Origin: Psychromonas sp030397575
Lineage (GTDB): Bacteria; Pseudomonadota; Gammaproteobacteria; Enterobacterales; Psychromonadaceae
Assembly (NCBI RefSeq): GCF_046250175.1
Contig: NZ_CP176468.1
Direction: 5' to 3' (one strand)
DNA: 64,000 nucleotides
Numbering within the stretch: the stretch's first letter is position 1; each line of letters opens with the position of its first letter. The notes beneath the pieces are model-generated. The model was not told the origin of the DNA. It ran no database searches and saw only the letters and a program-made list of their open reading frames with translations. The translations under genes were made by a program, and so were the position numbers. Shown in pieces: positions 34,826 to 44,034 of the stretch.

Positions 34826-35950
34826 TTAGATAATGATTAACTCACCTTCTAATGCCCCGGCTTGTTTAAGCGCTTCTAATATGGCCATTAAGTCACCAGG
34901 AGCAAGACCTACTTCATTAACCGCTCTCACTAAGTCATTAAGGTTCACGCCTGGGTCAAACCTAAACATACGGCTATCAGCTTGAGTGACATCAATGGTA
35001 CTACTATCAATCACTTCAGTATTACCATTAGCAAACGCATTCGGCTGAGAAACAGTTTTGTTTTCACTGATAGTGACGCTAATACCACCATGGGTAATAG
35101 CTGTTGGCAACAACTTAACGTCTTGGCCAATGACAATGGTACCTGTACGTGAATTAACAATAATTTTGGCACTCGAACGCGCAGGTTCAAATTCTAAATT
35201 TTCTAAGGTTGATAAGTATGAAACTCGTTGCGATACATCGCGTGGCGCTAGTACTTGTACTGAAGTCGCATCTAACATACTCGCCGTGTGAGGGCCCACT
35301 AAGTTATTAATGGTATCAGCCATTTTTTTAGCTGTAGTAAAGTCAGCTTTGTGTAAATTAAAGGTAATAGTGTCACCCTGTCCGAAAGGTGATAATACCT
35401 CTCTTTCAACAATTGCTCCATTTGAAATGCGACCAACTGTTGGAGTGTTAATCACTACCTTAGAGCCATCGGCACCTTCTGCCCCTAAGCCTCCAACGAC
35501 TAGACTACCTTGAGCTAGTGCGTACACTTTACCATCAACCCCTTTCAAAAAAGTTTGTAGCAACTCACCACCACGTAAACTTTTAGCTTCACCAATTGCA
35601 GATACGGTAATATCAATGGTTTGACCAGGTTTAGTAAAAGGTTTTAATTCCGCTGTAATAGCAACTGGCGCTACATTTTTAATTTTTAAGGTTTCACCTG
35701 GTGGCACGTTAATACCAAAATTTCGTAACATAGTTGAGAAAGCTTGCTCGGTAAAAGCACTGCTCTTTTCACCAGTTCCAGGTAAGCCAACTACTAGACC
35801 ATAACCAACCAATTGGTTACTACGTACCCCTTGCACACTAGCAATATCTTTAATTCTCGCAGCATCAGCAATGCTAGCAAACAGTAGTAAACTAAATACA
35901 ATACAAGTATTTAGCAGTAACTTGGTGTTATTCAATATAGTAAATGGCAT
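34826..35950 (-). CDS. flgI: Flagellar P-ring protein FlgI
   Basis: This 374-aa periplasmic protein has a signal peptide at ~10-30 (TCIVFSLLLFASIADAA), then ARIKDIASVQGVRSNQLVGY and GLVVGLPGTGEKS, the FlgI signature. The start is ATG 35950 (GGAGAAGAAT just upstream); the frame runs back to 36025 but overlaps flgG and lacks a ribosome site. It forms the ring in the peptidoglycan layer. It directly follows flgG; flgH, normally between them, is missing. Confidence 0.96.
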   Translation of the reverse strand: MPFTILNNTKLLLNTCIVFSLLLFASIADAARIKDIASVQGVRSNQLVGYGLVVGLPGTGEKSSAFTEQAFSTMLRNFGINVPPGETLKIKNVAPVAITAELKPFTKPGQTIDITVSAIGEAKSLRGGELLQTFLKGVDGKVYALAQGSLVVGGLGAEGADGSKVVINTPTVGRISNGAIVEREVLSPFGQGDTITFNLHKADFTTAKKMADTINNLVGPHTASMLDATSVQVLAPRDVSQRVSYLSTLENLEFEPARSSAKIIVNSRTGTIVIGQDVKLLPTAITHGGISVTISENKTVSQPNAFANGNTEVIDSSTIDVTQADSRMFRFDPGVNLNDLVRAVNEVGLAPGDLMAILEALKQAGALEGELIII

Positions 35951-35990
35951 ATTCTTCTCCAATACATTACCCATTAAGGCAATGTTTACG

Positions 35991-36779
35991 TTATAACTGT
36001 TGGCTAATGTAAGACAACATTTCATCCACAGCAGAAACCACTTTTGAATTCATTTCATAAACACGTTGACTCTCAATCAGGTTCACTAATTCTTCTGTCA
36101 CATTTACGTTTGAAGTTTCCAACATCCCTTGACGGATAAAGCCTAAACCATCAGCACCTGGTACACCTTCAATCGGTGCACCTGATGCGCCAGTCTCTGC
36201 AAATAAGTTTTCACCAAGTGGCTCTAAGCCTGATGCATTAATGAAAGCATTGACATTTAACTGTCCCACTACTTGGTTCGCAGCTTGACCAGCAATACTT
36301 ACTGATACTTCACCTTGCGCACCAATACTAATTGATTGTGCATCATCTGGAATTTGTACTTGCGGTACTAAAGGGTAACCAGAGCCAGGCGTTACCATCA
36401 CTCCTTCTTCATTTAGCATAAACTGACCATTACGAGTAAATGCAGAGCTACCATCAGGCATCTCGATTTCAAAAAAACCTTTACCGTCGATCATCACATC
36501 CAATGAATTATTAGTCGTTAGCGCATTACCCTGTGAAAAGTTCTTTTGCACCGCAACGACTTTTGCTCCCGAACCAATCATCAAACCAGAAGGTAGTTTA
36601 GTATCCTGTGTCGCATTAGCGCCTGGTTGATTAACATTTTGGTAAAGTAAATCTTCAAAAATAGCTCTACTTTTTTTAAAACCAACGGTACTTGCATTGG
36701 CTAAGTTATTTGAAATGGTGGCAACGTTAGTTTGCTGTGCATCTAACCCTGTTTTACTAATCCATAAAGCGGAATGCAT
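35991..36779 (-). CDS. flgG: Distal rod protein FlgG
   Basis: This 262-aa protein is the full family length. The N-terminal rod motif is ALWISKTGLDAQQTNVATISNNLANASTVGFKKSR, split at residues 4-40, and the C-terminus is NVTEELVNLIESQRVYEMN. It polymerises as the distal rod passing through the P and L rings. It is second gene of the flgF promoter unit, 36 bases after flgF. It is complete at both ends, so the absence of flgH after it is not caused by damage to flgG. Confidence 0.97.
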   Translation of the reverse strand: MHSALWISKTGLDAQQTNVATISNNLANASTVGFKKSRAIFEDLLYQNVNQPGANATQDTKLPSGLMIGSGAKVVAVQKNFSQGNALTTNNSLDVMIDGKGFFEIEMPDGSSAFTRNGQFMLNEEGVMVTPGSGYPLVPQVQIPDDAQSISIGAQGEVSVSIAGQAANQVVGQLNVNAFINASGLEPLGENLFAETGASGAPIEGVPGADGLGFIRQGMLETSNVNVTEELVNLIESQRVYEMNSKVVSAVDEMLSYISQQL

Positions 36780-36815
36780 ACACTTCTCCTTAAACTTTTA
36801 ATTTATAATCAATGA

Positions 36816-37562
36816 TTAAACGATCTTTAATAGAGATTCTGAACTCTGATCTATCTCTTCCGCTTTTTTCATCATCTTGACCTGCATTTCAAAATTACGC
36901 TGCAGGTTGATTAAACTCGTCAACTCACCGCTTAAATTTACGTTTGAGGCTTCTAAAGCACCACTAGTAACTACTACCTCATTAGATACTTCAGGCTGTT
37001 GCCCATCTATACGTCGAAAATAGCCGTCTTCTCCACGCATTAAATCTTGAATATTGGGGTTCACTAATTTTAGCTGTGCAACCTCTTCCATACCGTCTGC
37101 GGGTGCTCCTTCAGGACGAATCTCAATAACACCATCATGACGAATAGAAAACTTTTCAATAGGCATCGGCACAAAAATACTATTGCCTACGCTATCCAGT
37201 ACTTCCTGCCCATTTGCATCAATTAAGAAGCCATCAGCAGTAATATTAAAATCCCCGCTACGTGTTAGCCCTTCATCTCCAGCATCAGCTCTCACCACAA
37301 ACCACCCTTCGCCTTCGACGGCAACATCTAACTCTCGACCAGTCTCATGTACTATACCGCTGTCAAAATTTTGTCCTGGAGATTCTGCTAATGAAAAGAC
37401 GCGAGTCGGTAATCCATCACCATGAACTTGCATACTACGAGCTTGTTCAAAGCTAGCTTTGAACCCAGTTTTGCTTGCATTTGCTAGGTTATTACTGTGA
37501 ATCGCTAAGGCATTCATGTTCTCTTTAGCGCCAGACATTGATACATAAAGAAAATTATCCAT
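36816..37562 (-). CDS. flgF: Proximal rod protein FlgF
   Basis: This 248-aa rod protein has an N-terminal MDNFLYVSMSGAKENMNAL and NNLANASKTGFKASFEQ, and a C-terminal SNVNLSGELTSLINLQRNFEMQVKM. It is the first gene of a unit with its own sigma-54 promoter and follows the flgE terminator. Confidence 0.96.
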   Translation of the reverse strand: MDNFLYVSMSGAKENMNALAIHSNNLANASKTGFKASFEQARSMQVHGDGLPTRVFSLAESPGQNFDSGIVHETGRELDVAVEGEGWFVVRADAGDEGLTRSGDFNITADGFLIDANGQEVLDSVGNSIFVPMPIEKFSIRHDGVIEIRPEGAPADGMEEVAQLKLVNPNIQDLMRGEDGYFRRIDGQQPEVSNEVVVTSGALEASNVNLSGELTSLINLQRNFEMQVKMMKKAEEIDQSSESLLKIV

Positions 37563-37632
37563 TTTGACTTCCTTAACAATTCAAAGGTAAATAACAGCGA
37601 ACAAGGTGTTTACTGTTTCGATAAATATATAA

Positions 37633-37650
37633 TTGCAAACATTGTGCCAA
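37633..37650 (-). promoter_or_regulatory. Sigma-54 promoter of flgFG(I)
   Basis: On the minus strand TTGGCACAATGTTTGCAA carries the consensus -24 TGGCAC and -12 TTGC with correct spacing. It lies ~75 bases before flgF. Confidence 0.88.
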
Positions 37651-37706
37651 CAAAGTAATTAGAGCGAATAAAATAGGTTGGATAAAAATACTGGAAGGAC
37701 CTTAAA

Positions 37707-37735
37707 CAAAAACGCACCCAAATGGGTGCGTTTAA
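37707..37735 (-). terminator. Terminator of flgBCDE
   Basis: AAACGCACCCA-TT-TGGGTGCGTTT stem followed by a T run on the minus strand, ~25 bases after the flgE stop. It separates flgBCDE from flgFG. Confidence 0.9.
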
Positions 37736-37757
37736 AAATAATATAAATTAGCTTCTA

Positions 37758-39131
37758 TTAACGAATTTGTAGGATTGTTTCTTGTAATGAAGAGCTAATC
37801 TCTAATGAACGAGAATTTGCCTGAAAGTTACGTTGTGCACTAATCAAATCAACTAACTCAGTGGTTAAATCAACATTAGATTGCTCTAAAGCACCAGAAC
37901 TAATACTACCAAACGTACCTGATCCAGCTTCTCCAGTAAGTGGGCCGCCAGAACTTTGAGATTCAGTCCAATTAGAGCCAGTTTGCGATAAACCTTGCTC
38001 ATTTCTAAAACGTACCATTGCCACTCGAGCTAATGGATCTGAAGTACCATTACTATAAGAAACTTGTACTAGACCATCTGAGCCAATTTCAATACCCGTC
38101 AAACGACCTACCGTTAATCCATTTTGCTCTAGTCCCGTTACTTGGAAAGCAGAAGCAAATTGAGTAGGCTCTTCAAACTCAAGTGTAATTGCTTGAGTGC
38201 CATCAGCACCTGCAGATAAAACATCTGCGCCGTCAACACCTAAATTTTCAAAGGCCAAGACTTCAGGGCTTGAATCAACATAACCACCGTTTTCATCAAA
38301 GTTAAGTACGATACCATTATGCACTACTCCATCAGCATCTGTGTAACTTGCTGAAGTACCAATTGCATCATCAAAAGCGCCGTCGCCATTTGCATCTTGG
38401 AAGTAGTTGGCCGCCTCAACGCTATCCACAGGCTTGTTATCGACAGTTACAAATGAAACCCATTGGTTAGTGCCATCGGCAGAACCATTTTCCGGTTTAA
38501 CATAGTAGGTATTTAGAACATGCGGCTCACCTAGAGAATCATAAATAGTAACCGAAGTGGCATTATTGTAGGTATCTGGATCTGAAGGATCGAAATCAGC
38601 AAGTGGTTTCTCTTCATCTCCCGCAGGTAAATTAAGGCTAATACTAACCGCATCTGTTTTAACGGGTGTACCCGCTGTTTCAGGAATCTTAATTGGTTGT
38701 GTTGTAGCCAAACTTAGCGAAGAAGAACTACCATCAGGGTTAACAGGAAATGCTTGTAAATAGTTACCACTGTTGTCAACCACATAGTTTTCTGAGTTTA
38801 ATTTAAATGTACCAGAACGCGTATAGTTAACATTATTATCGTCAAGACCAGGTGCGGTAGCGAAAAAACCACTACCAGTAATCGCTAAATCTAATGGGTT
38901 ATCGGTAAACTTAAGGCTACCTTGATGGAATTGTTGCGCTACAGCAGATACTGCCGCACCATCGCCCACTTTTGTCGCACTATTAGTGAATAAGGAGTTT
39001 GCGTATACACTATCAAACTCGGCACGAGACTCTTTAAAACCAGCAGTACTGACATTAGAGATATTATTAGCAGTTGCATCTAAATCTGTTTGTGCAGCTG
39101 AAATTCCGCTTAATGCTATATTAAATGACAT
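37758..39131 (-). CDS. flgE: Flagellar hook protein FlgE
   Basis: This 457-aa protein has N-terminal MSFNIALSGISAAQTDLDAT and NNISNVSTAGFKESRAEFDS, and C-terminal EQSNVDLTTELVDLISAQRNFQANSRSL. These are the D0 segments of the hook family. The acidic central part (~150-330) forms the exposed hook domains. It is slightly longer than the E. coli protein (402 aa). It lies after flgD, 15 bases apart. Confidence 0.96.
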   Translation of the reverse strand: MSFNIALSGISAAQTDLDATANNISNVSTAGFKESRAEFDSVYANSLFTNSATKVGDGAAVSAVAQQFHQGSLKFTDNPLDLAITGSGFFATAPGLDDNNVNYTRSGTFKLNSENYVVDNSGNYLQAFPVNPDGSSSSLSLATTQPIKIPETAGTPVKTDAVSISLNLPAGDEEKPLADFDPSDPDTYNNATSVTIYDSLGEPHVLNTYYVKPENGSADGTNQWVSFVTVDNKPVDSVEAANYFQDANGDGAFDDAIGTSASYTDADGVVHNGIVLNFDENGGYVDSSPEVLAFENLGVDGADVLSAGADGTQAITLEFEEPTQFASAFQVTGLEQNGLTVGRLTGIEIGSDGLVQVSYSNGTSDPLARVAMVRFRNEQGLSQTGSNWTESQSSGGPLTGEAGSGTFGSISSGALEQSNVDLTTELVDLISAQRNFQANSRSLEISSSLQETILQIR

Positions 39132-39146
39132 AGTAATTTCCTTTAA

Positions 39147-39842
39147 TTATATATTTTCTGCAACTTCAATTGCTTCATCCAGTTCAATACCGCCTAACCC
39201 TTTCAGGTTTAAATAAACGCTTGCAGAACCACCACCTAAACTGACACTTTCAACATGCGCATAACTCGCAGTTGTTAATGCCTCTCCATTTCCGTTCACA
39301 GAACCAAAAGCTTCAAAAGTATAGGTGCCTTGTGGGGCAGGTTTGCCGTCGGCATCTAACCCATCCCAATCAAAGCGTTGGTTACCCGCACCAATTTCAC
39401 CTAACTCAATGGTTTTAACAACATTACCAGCACTATTTTTAACAGAAACGGTAGTATTGATTGCACCAGTATTACTGGTGATAGAACCCGATGCGATCCC
39501 GCCTTCAGGAAGGAAAGCTTGATTATTTGGCACTAATACTTTTTTACCAACCAGTGAAGAAGCTTCTAAGGCTTGACTAGAATTAAGCACTTCTTTTATA
39601 CCGGCAAATTCTGTTCCTAATGTGGCAATACCTTCGGCTGTAGTAAATGATGACATTTGAGAAATCATTTCCGCATTTTCAACGGGTGAAAATGGGTCTT
39701 GATAAGCCAGTTGCTGTGAAAGCAAGGAGAAAAAATCTTCTTGATCTAATTGTTGCTCAGCATCAATTTCTGTATTTTTCTTAATTTGTTCTTCAGTTAA
39801 TGGCTTGGTTAAACTGAGACCTGATGAGGTTATAGTAGTCAT
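39147..39842 (-). CDS. flgD: Hook assembly scaffold FlgD
   Basis: This 231-aa hook-cap protein has the N-terminal motif DFFSLLSQQLAYQDPFSPVENAEMI (split ~37-60), needed for export, then Tudor-like and fibronectin-like domains (FDWDGLDADGKPAPQGTYTF). It lies between flgC and flgE in the flgBCDE unit. Confidence 0.95.
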   Translation of the reverse strand: MTTITSSGLSLTKPLTEEQIKKNTEIDAEQQLDQEDFFSLLSQQLAYQDPFSPVENAEMISQMSSFTTAEGIATLGTEFAGIKEVLNSSQALEASSLVGKKVLVPNNQAFLPEGGIASGSITSNTGAINTTVSVKNSAGNVVKTIELGEIGAGNQRFDWDGLDADGKPAPQGTYTFEAFGSVNGNGEALTTASYAHVESVSLGGGSASVYLNLKGLGGIELDEAIEVAENI

Positions 39843-39852
39843 CTAATTATCC

Positions 39853-40269
39853 TTATTTACCCATTTGCAATGTACGGCTTAACATCTGTTTTGCTGCATC
39901 GGCAATTTGCACATTAGTTTGGTACGAGCGTGAAGCACTTATCATATTAGCCATCTCTTCCATTACATTGACATTAGAGTGAAAAATAAAACCATCTTCA
40001 TCCGCTTTAGGATGATTAGGCGCATATTCTCGATTTAATTCGGCAGTACTTTCTACAATCCCCTGCACTTTCACTCCGACACTACTATCGAGTCCACCCA
40101 TTGCTCTGTCTAACTCTGCGGCAAAAACAGGGTGACGCGCTTTATAAGTTTCATCAATATTACTACTAACGCTATTGGCATTCGCTAAGTTACTAGCAGT
40201 GGTATTTAATCGCACAGATTGCGCACTCATCCCAGTGCCGGCAACATCTAATACTTTTAATAAACTCAT
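39853..40269 (-). CDS. flgC: Proximal rod protein FlgC
   Basis: This 138-aa rod protein has VAGTGMSAQSVRLNTTASNLANANSV at the N-terminus and NVMEEMANMISASRSYQTNVQI at the C-terminus, with normal family length. It lies 10 bases before flgD and 20 bases after flgB. Confidence 0.96.
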   Translation of the reverse strand: MSLLKVLDVAGTGMSAQSVRLNTTASNLANANSVSSNIDETYKARHPVFAAELDRAMGGLDSSVGVKVQGIVESTAELNREYAPNHPKADEDGFIFHSNVNVMEEMANMISASRSYQTNVQIADAAKQMLSRTLQMGK

Positions 40270-40289
40270 GATTTTTCTCCCACTAGCAA

Positions 40290-40691
40290 TTATTGACCTT
40301 TAATGGCCATGCGTAATCCTGAAATCTTACTATTCAAAAAATCTAAACTAGCTTGATATTCCATACTGTTTTTCATAAACAAATTACGTTCAACTTCTAA
40401 ATCAACAGAATTACCATCGCCGGTGTCTGGTTGATTGGAAGCACGATACAATAATCCATTTTGTGCCATTGAACTTGAGAAACCAGGCTTATGAAGCGTG
40501 TCGGTACGATTTAACGACATACCACTCCCTGACTTAGCTGCATTTAAAGCATCTTTGAAATTGATATCTTTTGCTTTGTAATTAGGTGTATCTGCATTAG
40601 TAATATTCGACGCTAAAATCTCAGTACGACGAGAGCGAATACCTAATGTGTGCTGATGAATGCCTAATGCTTTTTCAAAGTTAAGTGCCAT
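40290..40691 (-). CDS. flgB: Proximal rod protein FlgB
   Basis: This 133-aa protein has RSRRTEILASNITNADTPNYKAKDINF at ~20-46 (family signature) and the C-terminal NLFMKNSMEYQASLDFLNSK. It is the first gene of flgBCDE, preceded by AAAGGAG and a sigma-54 promoter with a very short leader. Confidence 0.96.
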   Translation of the reverse strand: MALNFEKALGIHQHTLGIRSRRTEILASNITNADTPNYKAKDINFKDALNAAKSGSGMSLNRTDTLHKPGFSSSMAQNGLLYRASNQPDTGDGNSVDLEVERNLFMKNSMEYQASLDFLNSKISGLRMAIKGQ

Positions 40692-40715
40692 AAATTTCTC
40701 CTTTGTTTAGATAAA

Positions 40716-40732
40716 TGCAAAGCTTGTGCCAA
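40716..40732 (-). promoter_or_regulatory. Sigma-54 promoter of flgBCDE
   Basis: On the minus strand TTGGCACAAGCTTTGCA has consensus -24 and -12 elements with ten bases between GG and GC. The start should fall near 40705, leaving ~14 bases before flgB. Confidence 0.9.
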
Positions 40733-40913
40733 AAATATAAACAATAGAATTGATAAGGTGAGTTTTTGTCAAGAGCGAGGGATAGAAAGCTATAAGTGTT
40801 TATTTATATCAATTAGATAAATATCATAAAGCCTCAATTCTATCTAATCTTGGCCAATACTGAAAATGAAAGCAATACCCTGTTAATGAAAAATGGCACA
40901 TCGATAAAGTGCC

Positions 40914-40941
40914 AAAAAAAAGAGGCAATAGTTGCCTCTTT
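40914..40941 (-). terminator. Terminator of cheV-cheR
   Basis: AAAGAGGCAA-CTA-TTGCCTCTTT stem followed by five further T residues on the minus strand, ~27 bases after the cheR stop. Confidence 0.88.
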
Positions 40942-40967
40942 AATATCATCTTAAAACCGCTTTATTG

Positions 40968-41798
40968 CTACTTTTTCAATTTATAAATAATACCCGGGTT
41001 ACAACGTACCATTTCAAACTTATCTGTTAATCCGTTTAAGGATTCAGAAGCACCTAAAATAAGATAACCACCTGGATTTAAAGCACCTGCAAACTGGTTT
41101 AATATTTTAGCTTTAACGTCATTAGAAAAGTAGATCAAAACATTACGGCAAAAGATTAAATCAAACTTGCCTAGTGATGCATAACTATCTAATAGATTAA
41201 GACGTTTAAAAGAAGTCAATTTTTTGACCTCTGGTCTGACTTGCATTTTGTTAGTTAAACCATGTACTGGAATAAAGAACTGGCGTTTACGAGTCTCTGA
41301 TAAACCTCGAGATAAAGCTAACAAATCGTATTGCCCCAGGTTGCATTGCGCCAACATTGAGTCAGAAATATCAGTACCAATAATTTGTGTTGTCAGCTTG
41401 CTCGTAGGTTTAGCTTTTACATACTCAAGTGCAGTCATCGCTATTGAATAAGCTTCTTGGCCCGATGAACTAGCAGAAGACCAAATTTTAATATTTTTCT
41501 TTGTCTCTAATAACTCAGGGAAAAGCTTATGAGTTAATAATTCAAAAGGATAAGTATCACGAAACCATAAAGTTTCATTGGTTGTCATCGCATCAACCAC
41601 AGCACTACGTAACTGTGAGTTCATACTGTTAATAACTTTTTCTATTAATTCATCTAAATCAGTTAAGTTAAATTGAGTTATAAGTGGACTTAAACGACTT
41701 TTAACTAAATATTGCTTATTATCCCCTAATACGATGCCGCATTGTTTTTCTAGAAAAAGAGCAAATTTTTTATAAAGTTGATCAGACAAAATTTTCAC
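40968..41798 (-). CDS. cheR: Chemotaxis protein methyltransferase CheR
   Basis: This 276-aa protein has the N-terminal helical CheR_N domain (~1-75) and an S-adenosylmethionine-binding domain (~80-276) with IKIWSSASSSGQEAYSIAM, FDLIFCRNVLIYFS and GGYLILGASESL. It methylates glutamates on chemoreceptors. The cheV-cheR pair beside flgB is the Vibrio-type polar arrangement. Confidence 0.95.
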   Translation of the reverse strand: MKILSDQLYKKFALFLEKQCGIVLGDNKQYLVKSRLSPLITQFNLTDLDELIEKVINSMNSQLRSAVVDAMTTNETLWFRDTYPFELLTHKLFPELLETKKNIKIWSSASSSGQEAYSIAMTALEYVKAKPTSKLTTQIIGTDISDSMLAQCNLGQYDLLALSRGLSETRKRQFFIPVHGLTNKMQVRPEVKKLTSFKRLNLLDSYASLGKFDLIFCRNVLIYFSNDVKAKILNQFAGALNPGGYLILGASESLNGLTDKFEMVRCNPGIIYKLKK

Positions 41799-41904
41799 TA
41801 ATAATTACCTGCATTCCATTGTTTGAGTTGAAGTCATATATGTTAATAAACAAAAAATATTGTAAATAACTTACCATTAAAAGCTATTCTATTTATTATA
41901 CTTC

Positions 41905-42810
41905 TTAACAGTTAATGACCTTTTGTACTGCTATCGCCAGTTCATCTGGATTGAATTTAGCAATAAAGTCATTCGCCCCTACTTTTTCAACCATCGCCTG
42001 ATTAAAGATACCACTGAGTGAAGTGTGTAAAATAATGTATAAGTCTTTCATATCAGGATGTGTTTTTATTTCAGATGTTAAGGTATACCCATCCATTTCA
42101 GGCATTTCCACATCGGAGATCATCAATGCATATTTTTCAAATACTGGTTGTGTTTTAGAGACTTCTTGTAAAATTTGCAGCGCTTCTTTACCATTTTTTG
42201 CTAGGTCACATTCCAAACCAAGAGCCGTTAAAGTGCGTTGTATCTGTTTACGTGCCACCGATGAGTCATCTGCCACTAAGATTTTTTTGTTTTCCATATT
42301 ATCAATGGTAATTTGCTCTGTGACCTCTGTGTTAACTGGCGCGATTTCATCCAGTATTTTTTCAACATCAAGTACTTCAACCAATGAGTTATCTACTTCA
42401 GTCACAGCAGTTAAATAACTGTAACGGCTACTTCCTGCTGGCGGTGGTAAGATATCTTCCCAATTAATATTAATGATACGTTCAACAGAACCCACTAAGA
42501 AGCCTTGTACCGAGCGATTATATTCAGTAACGATAATAAAGCGATTTTCAATGTCATCAATTGCTCTACCACCAGTTGCTAGGTTCATATCAATAATAGA
42601 AATTGCCTGTCCACGCACATAAGCAACACCACGAATAGCGCCATTTAATTTAGGTAGAACAGTTAAAGGAGGGCATTGTAGAACTTCTCTTACTTTAAAA
42701 ACGTTAATGCCATAACGTTGAATTCCGCCTAATTTAAAAAGCAATAGCTCAAGTCTATTTTGTCCTACCAACTGAGTACGTTGGTTAACTGAGTCTAAAA
42801 CTCCTGCCAT
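41905..42810 (-). CDS. cheV: Chemotaxis coupling protein CheV (CheW-REC)
   Basis: This 301-aa protein has a CheW-like domain (~15-160, FKVREVLQCPPLTVLPKLNG, GVAYVRGQAISIIDM) fused to a receiver domain (~173-300) with DDSS near 180 and the phospho-acceptor aspartate in ISDVEMPEMDGYTL. It couples receptors to CheA in a phosphorylation-dependent way. It is divergent from flgA and upstream of cheR. Confidence 0.95.
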   Translation of the reverse strand: MAGVLDSVNQRTQLVGQNRLELLLFKLGGIQRYGINVFKVREVLQCPPLTVLPKLNGAIRGVAYVRGQAISIIDMNLATGGRAIDDIENRFIIVTEYNRSVQGFLVGSVERIININWEDILPPPAGSSRYSYLTAVTEVDNSLVEVLDVEKILDEIAPVNTEVTEQITIDNMENKKILVADDSSVARKQIQRTLTALGLECDLAKNGKEALQILQEVSKTQPVFEKYALMISDVEMPEMDGYTLTSEIKTHPDMKDLYIILHTSLSGIFNQAMVEKVGANDFIAKFNPDELAIAVQKVINC

Positions 42811-42915
42811 ATTCTAGTCCTTTTTGTTATGGTTATTGTTAAGTAAAAAAAGTTTATAATATTTTACTACGTTATTTCACCATGAAACAAATTCACTTAA
42901 CTTAAGGTGAGCAAA

Positions 42916-43605
42916 TTGCTTCGATTTATTTTCATAGTCCTAAGTCTAGGTACTTCTCATATTTTTGCATCATCTAATTACTCAAAAGAGGTAGAAAAGT
43001 TTGCTGAAACGCTTATTTTTGATAAATATCAGGCTACTTTTGAATTAACAGAAGAACAAAAGTTATATATAAAAGCAAATCCAATTACCAATAGAGTCAA
43101 TTTTACTGAATGTAAAGTCCCTTTAGAGGGGTATATTGTTGGCGATAAAATAAAAAGTAATACCGCTGTTAAAGTATCTTGCAAAGATAATAATCCGTGG
43201 GATTTATACGTAAGAGTTAAAGTACAAACGCTGATCCCATTAATTGTTAGCAGTCGTCCACTGAGTAAAGGTGAAACATTAGATGAAGAAAATATCGAGC
43301 TAATTTACAAAGCGAAATCACAAGTAAGAGGCAGTACTTTCTCTGAACTAGCTCCTTTAAATGGTGTCAGACTTAAACGCAACGTCTCCTCTAAAAGAAG
43401 TATTCGTTTTAAAGATGTTTGTTATGTCTGTAAAGGCGATAAGGTGACTATTACCGCAAACCAAAGCGGACTAAAAATAAAAGCCTCGGGTATTGCTTTA
43501 ACAGATGGTAATATAGGCAGTACAGTAAGAGTAAAAAATACTCGTACCCAACGCGAAGTAGTTGGAACAGTATATGCTTTAAAAGAAGTACAAGTTTCTT
43601 TTTAA
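42916..43605 (+). CDS. flgA: Flagellar P-ring assembly chaperone FlgA
   Basis: This encodes about 229 aa: a signal peptide (LLRFIFIVLSLGTSHIFASS), an N-terminal domain, then the SAF-domain region (SRPLSKGETLDEENIELIY, ~110-170) and a C-terminal lobe (GDKVTITANQSGLKIKASG). It is a periplasmic chaperone for FlgI. The TTG at 42916 is chosen because AAGGTG precedes it by about five bases; the GTG at 42907 has no ribosome site. It is first of flgA-flgM-flgN. Confidence 0.88.
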   Translation: MLRFIFIVLSLGTSHIFASSNYSKEVEKFAETLIFDKYQATFELTEEQKLYIKANPITNRVNFTECKVPLEGYIVGDKIKSNTAVKVSCKDNNPWDLYVRVKVQTLIPLIVSSRPLSKGETLDEENIELIYKAKSQVRGSTFSELAPLNGVRLKRNVSSKRSIRFKDVCYVCKGDKVTITANQSGLKIKASGIALTDGNIGSTVRVKNTRTQREVVGTVYALKEVQVSF

Positions 43606-43631
43606 AAAGTCAGCTTTTCGCTAATTTTAGC

Positions 43632-43658
43632 TAAAGTTATTTACTCCCTTGCCGATAC
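43632..43658 (+). promoter_or_regulatory. Sigma-28 (FliA) promoter of flgM
   Basis: TAAA, 15 bases, then GCCGATAC: exact spacing and seven of eight -10 positions of the flagellar sigma-28 consensus. It lies ~32 bases before flgM. Confidence 0.88.
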
Positions 43659-43689
43659 GTTAACTATGTAGACTAATTGGAATACGATT

Positions 43690-44010
43690 ATGAGTATAAA
43701 TATCAACCGTCAATCATTACAAAATAGTATTGCGATTGACCAAAATAACTCACTCAAGAAAAATAGTGGCAACATAGCCGATAAAAAAGATGTGCAAAAT
43801 CCCCATAAGGACTCTGTACAACTAACATCGCAAGCAGTGAATTTAAATAAAATGCAAAAACAAGCTTCAAGTGAGTCTCAAGTGGATATGAAACGTGTTG
43901 AAACATTAAAAGCAGCTATTTTGAAAGGTGATTACAAGATTAACTCCGCGCAGTTAGCTGAAAACATCGGTAAATTTGAAAATGACTTTAGCGACGCATA
44001 TCCAAGTTAA
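43690..44010 (+). CDS. flgM: Anti-sigma-28 factor FlgM
   Basis: This 106-aa protein has a disordered polar N-terminus and C-terminal helices (DMKRVETLKAAILKGDYKIN, SAQLAENIGKF) that hold FliA. It is exported when the hook is complete, releasing sigma-28. A sigma-28 promoter in front of it gives the usual feedback loop. Confidence 0.94.
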   Translation: MSININRQSLQNSIAIDQNNSLKKNSGNIADKKDVQNPHKDSVQLTSQAVNLNKMQKQASSESQVDMKRVETLKAAILKGDYKINSAQLAENIGKFENDFSDAYPS

Positions 44011-44034
44011 CCTGTTACCTAAAAAGAATATTGC

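Noticed and set aside
35951..36025. N-terminal extension of FlgI back to 36025
   Set aside because: It overlaps flgG, has no ribosome site and displaces the signal peptide; ATG 35950 has GGAG at the right distance.
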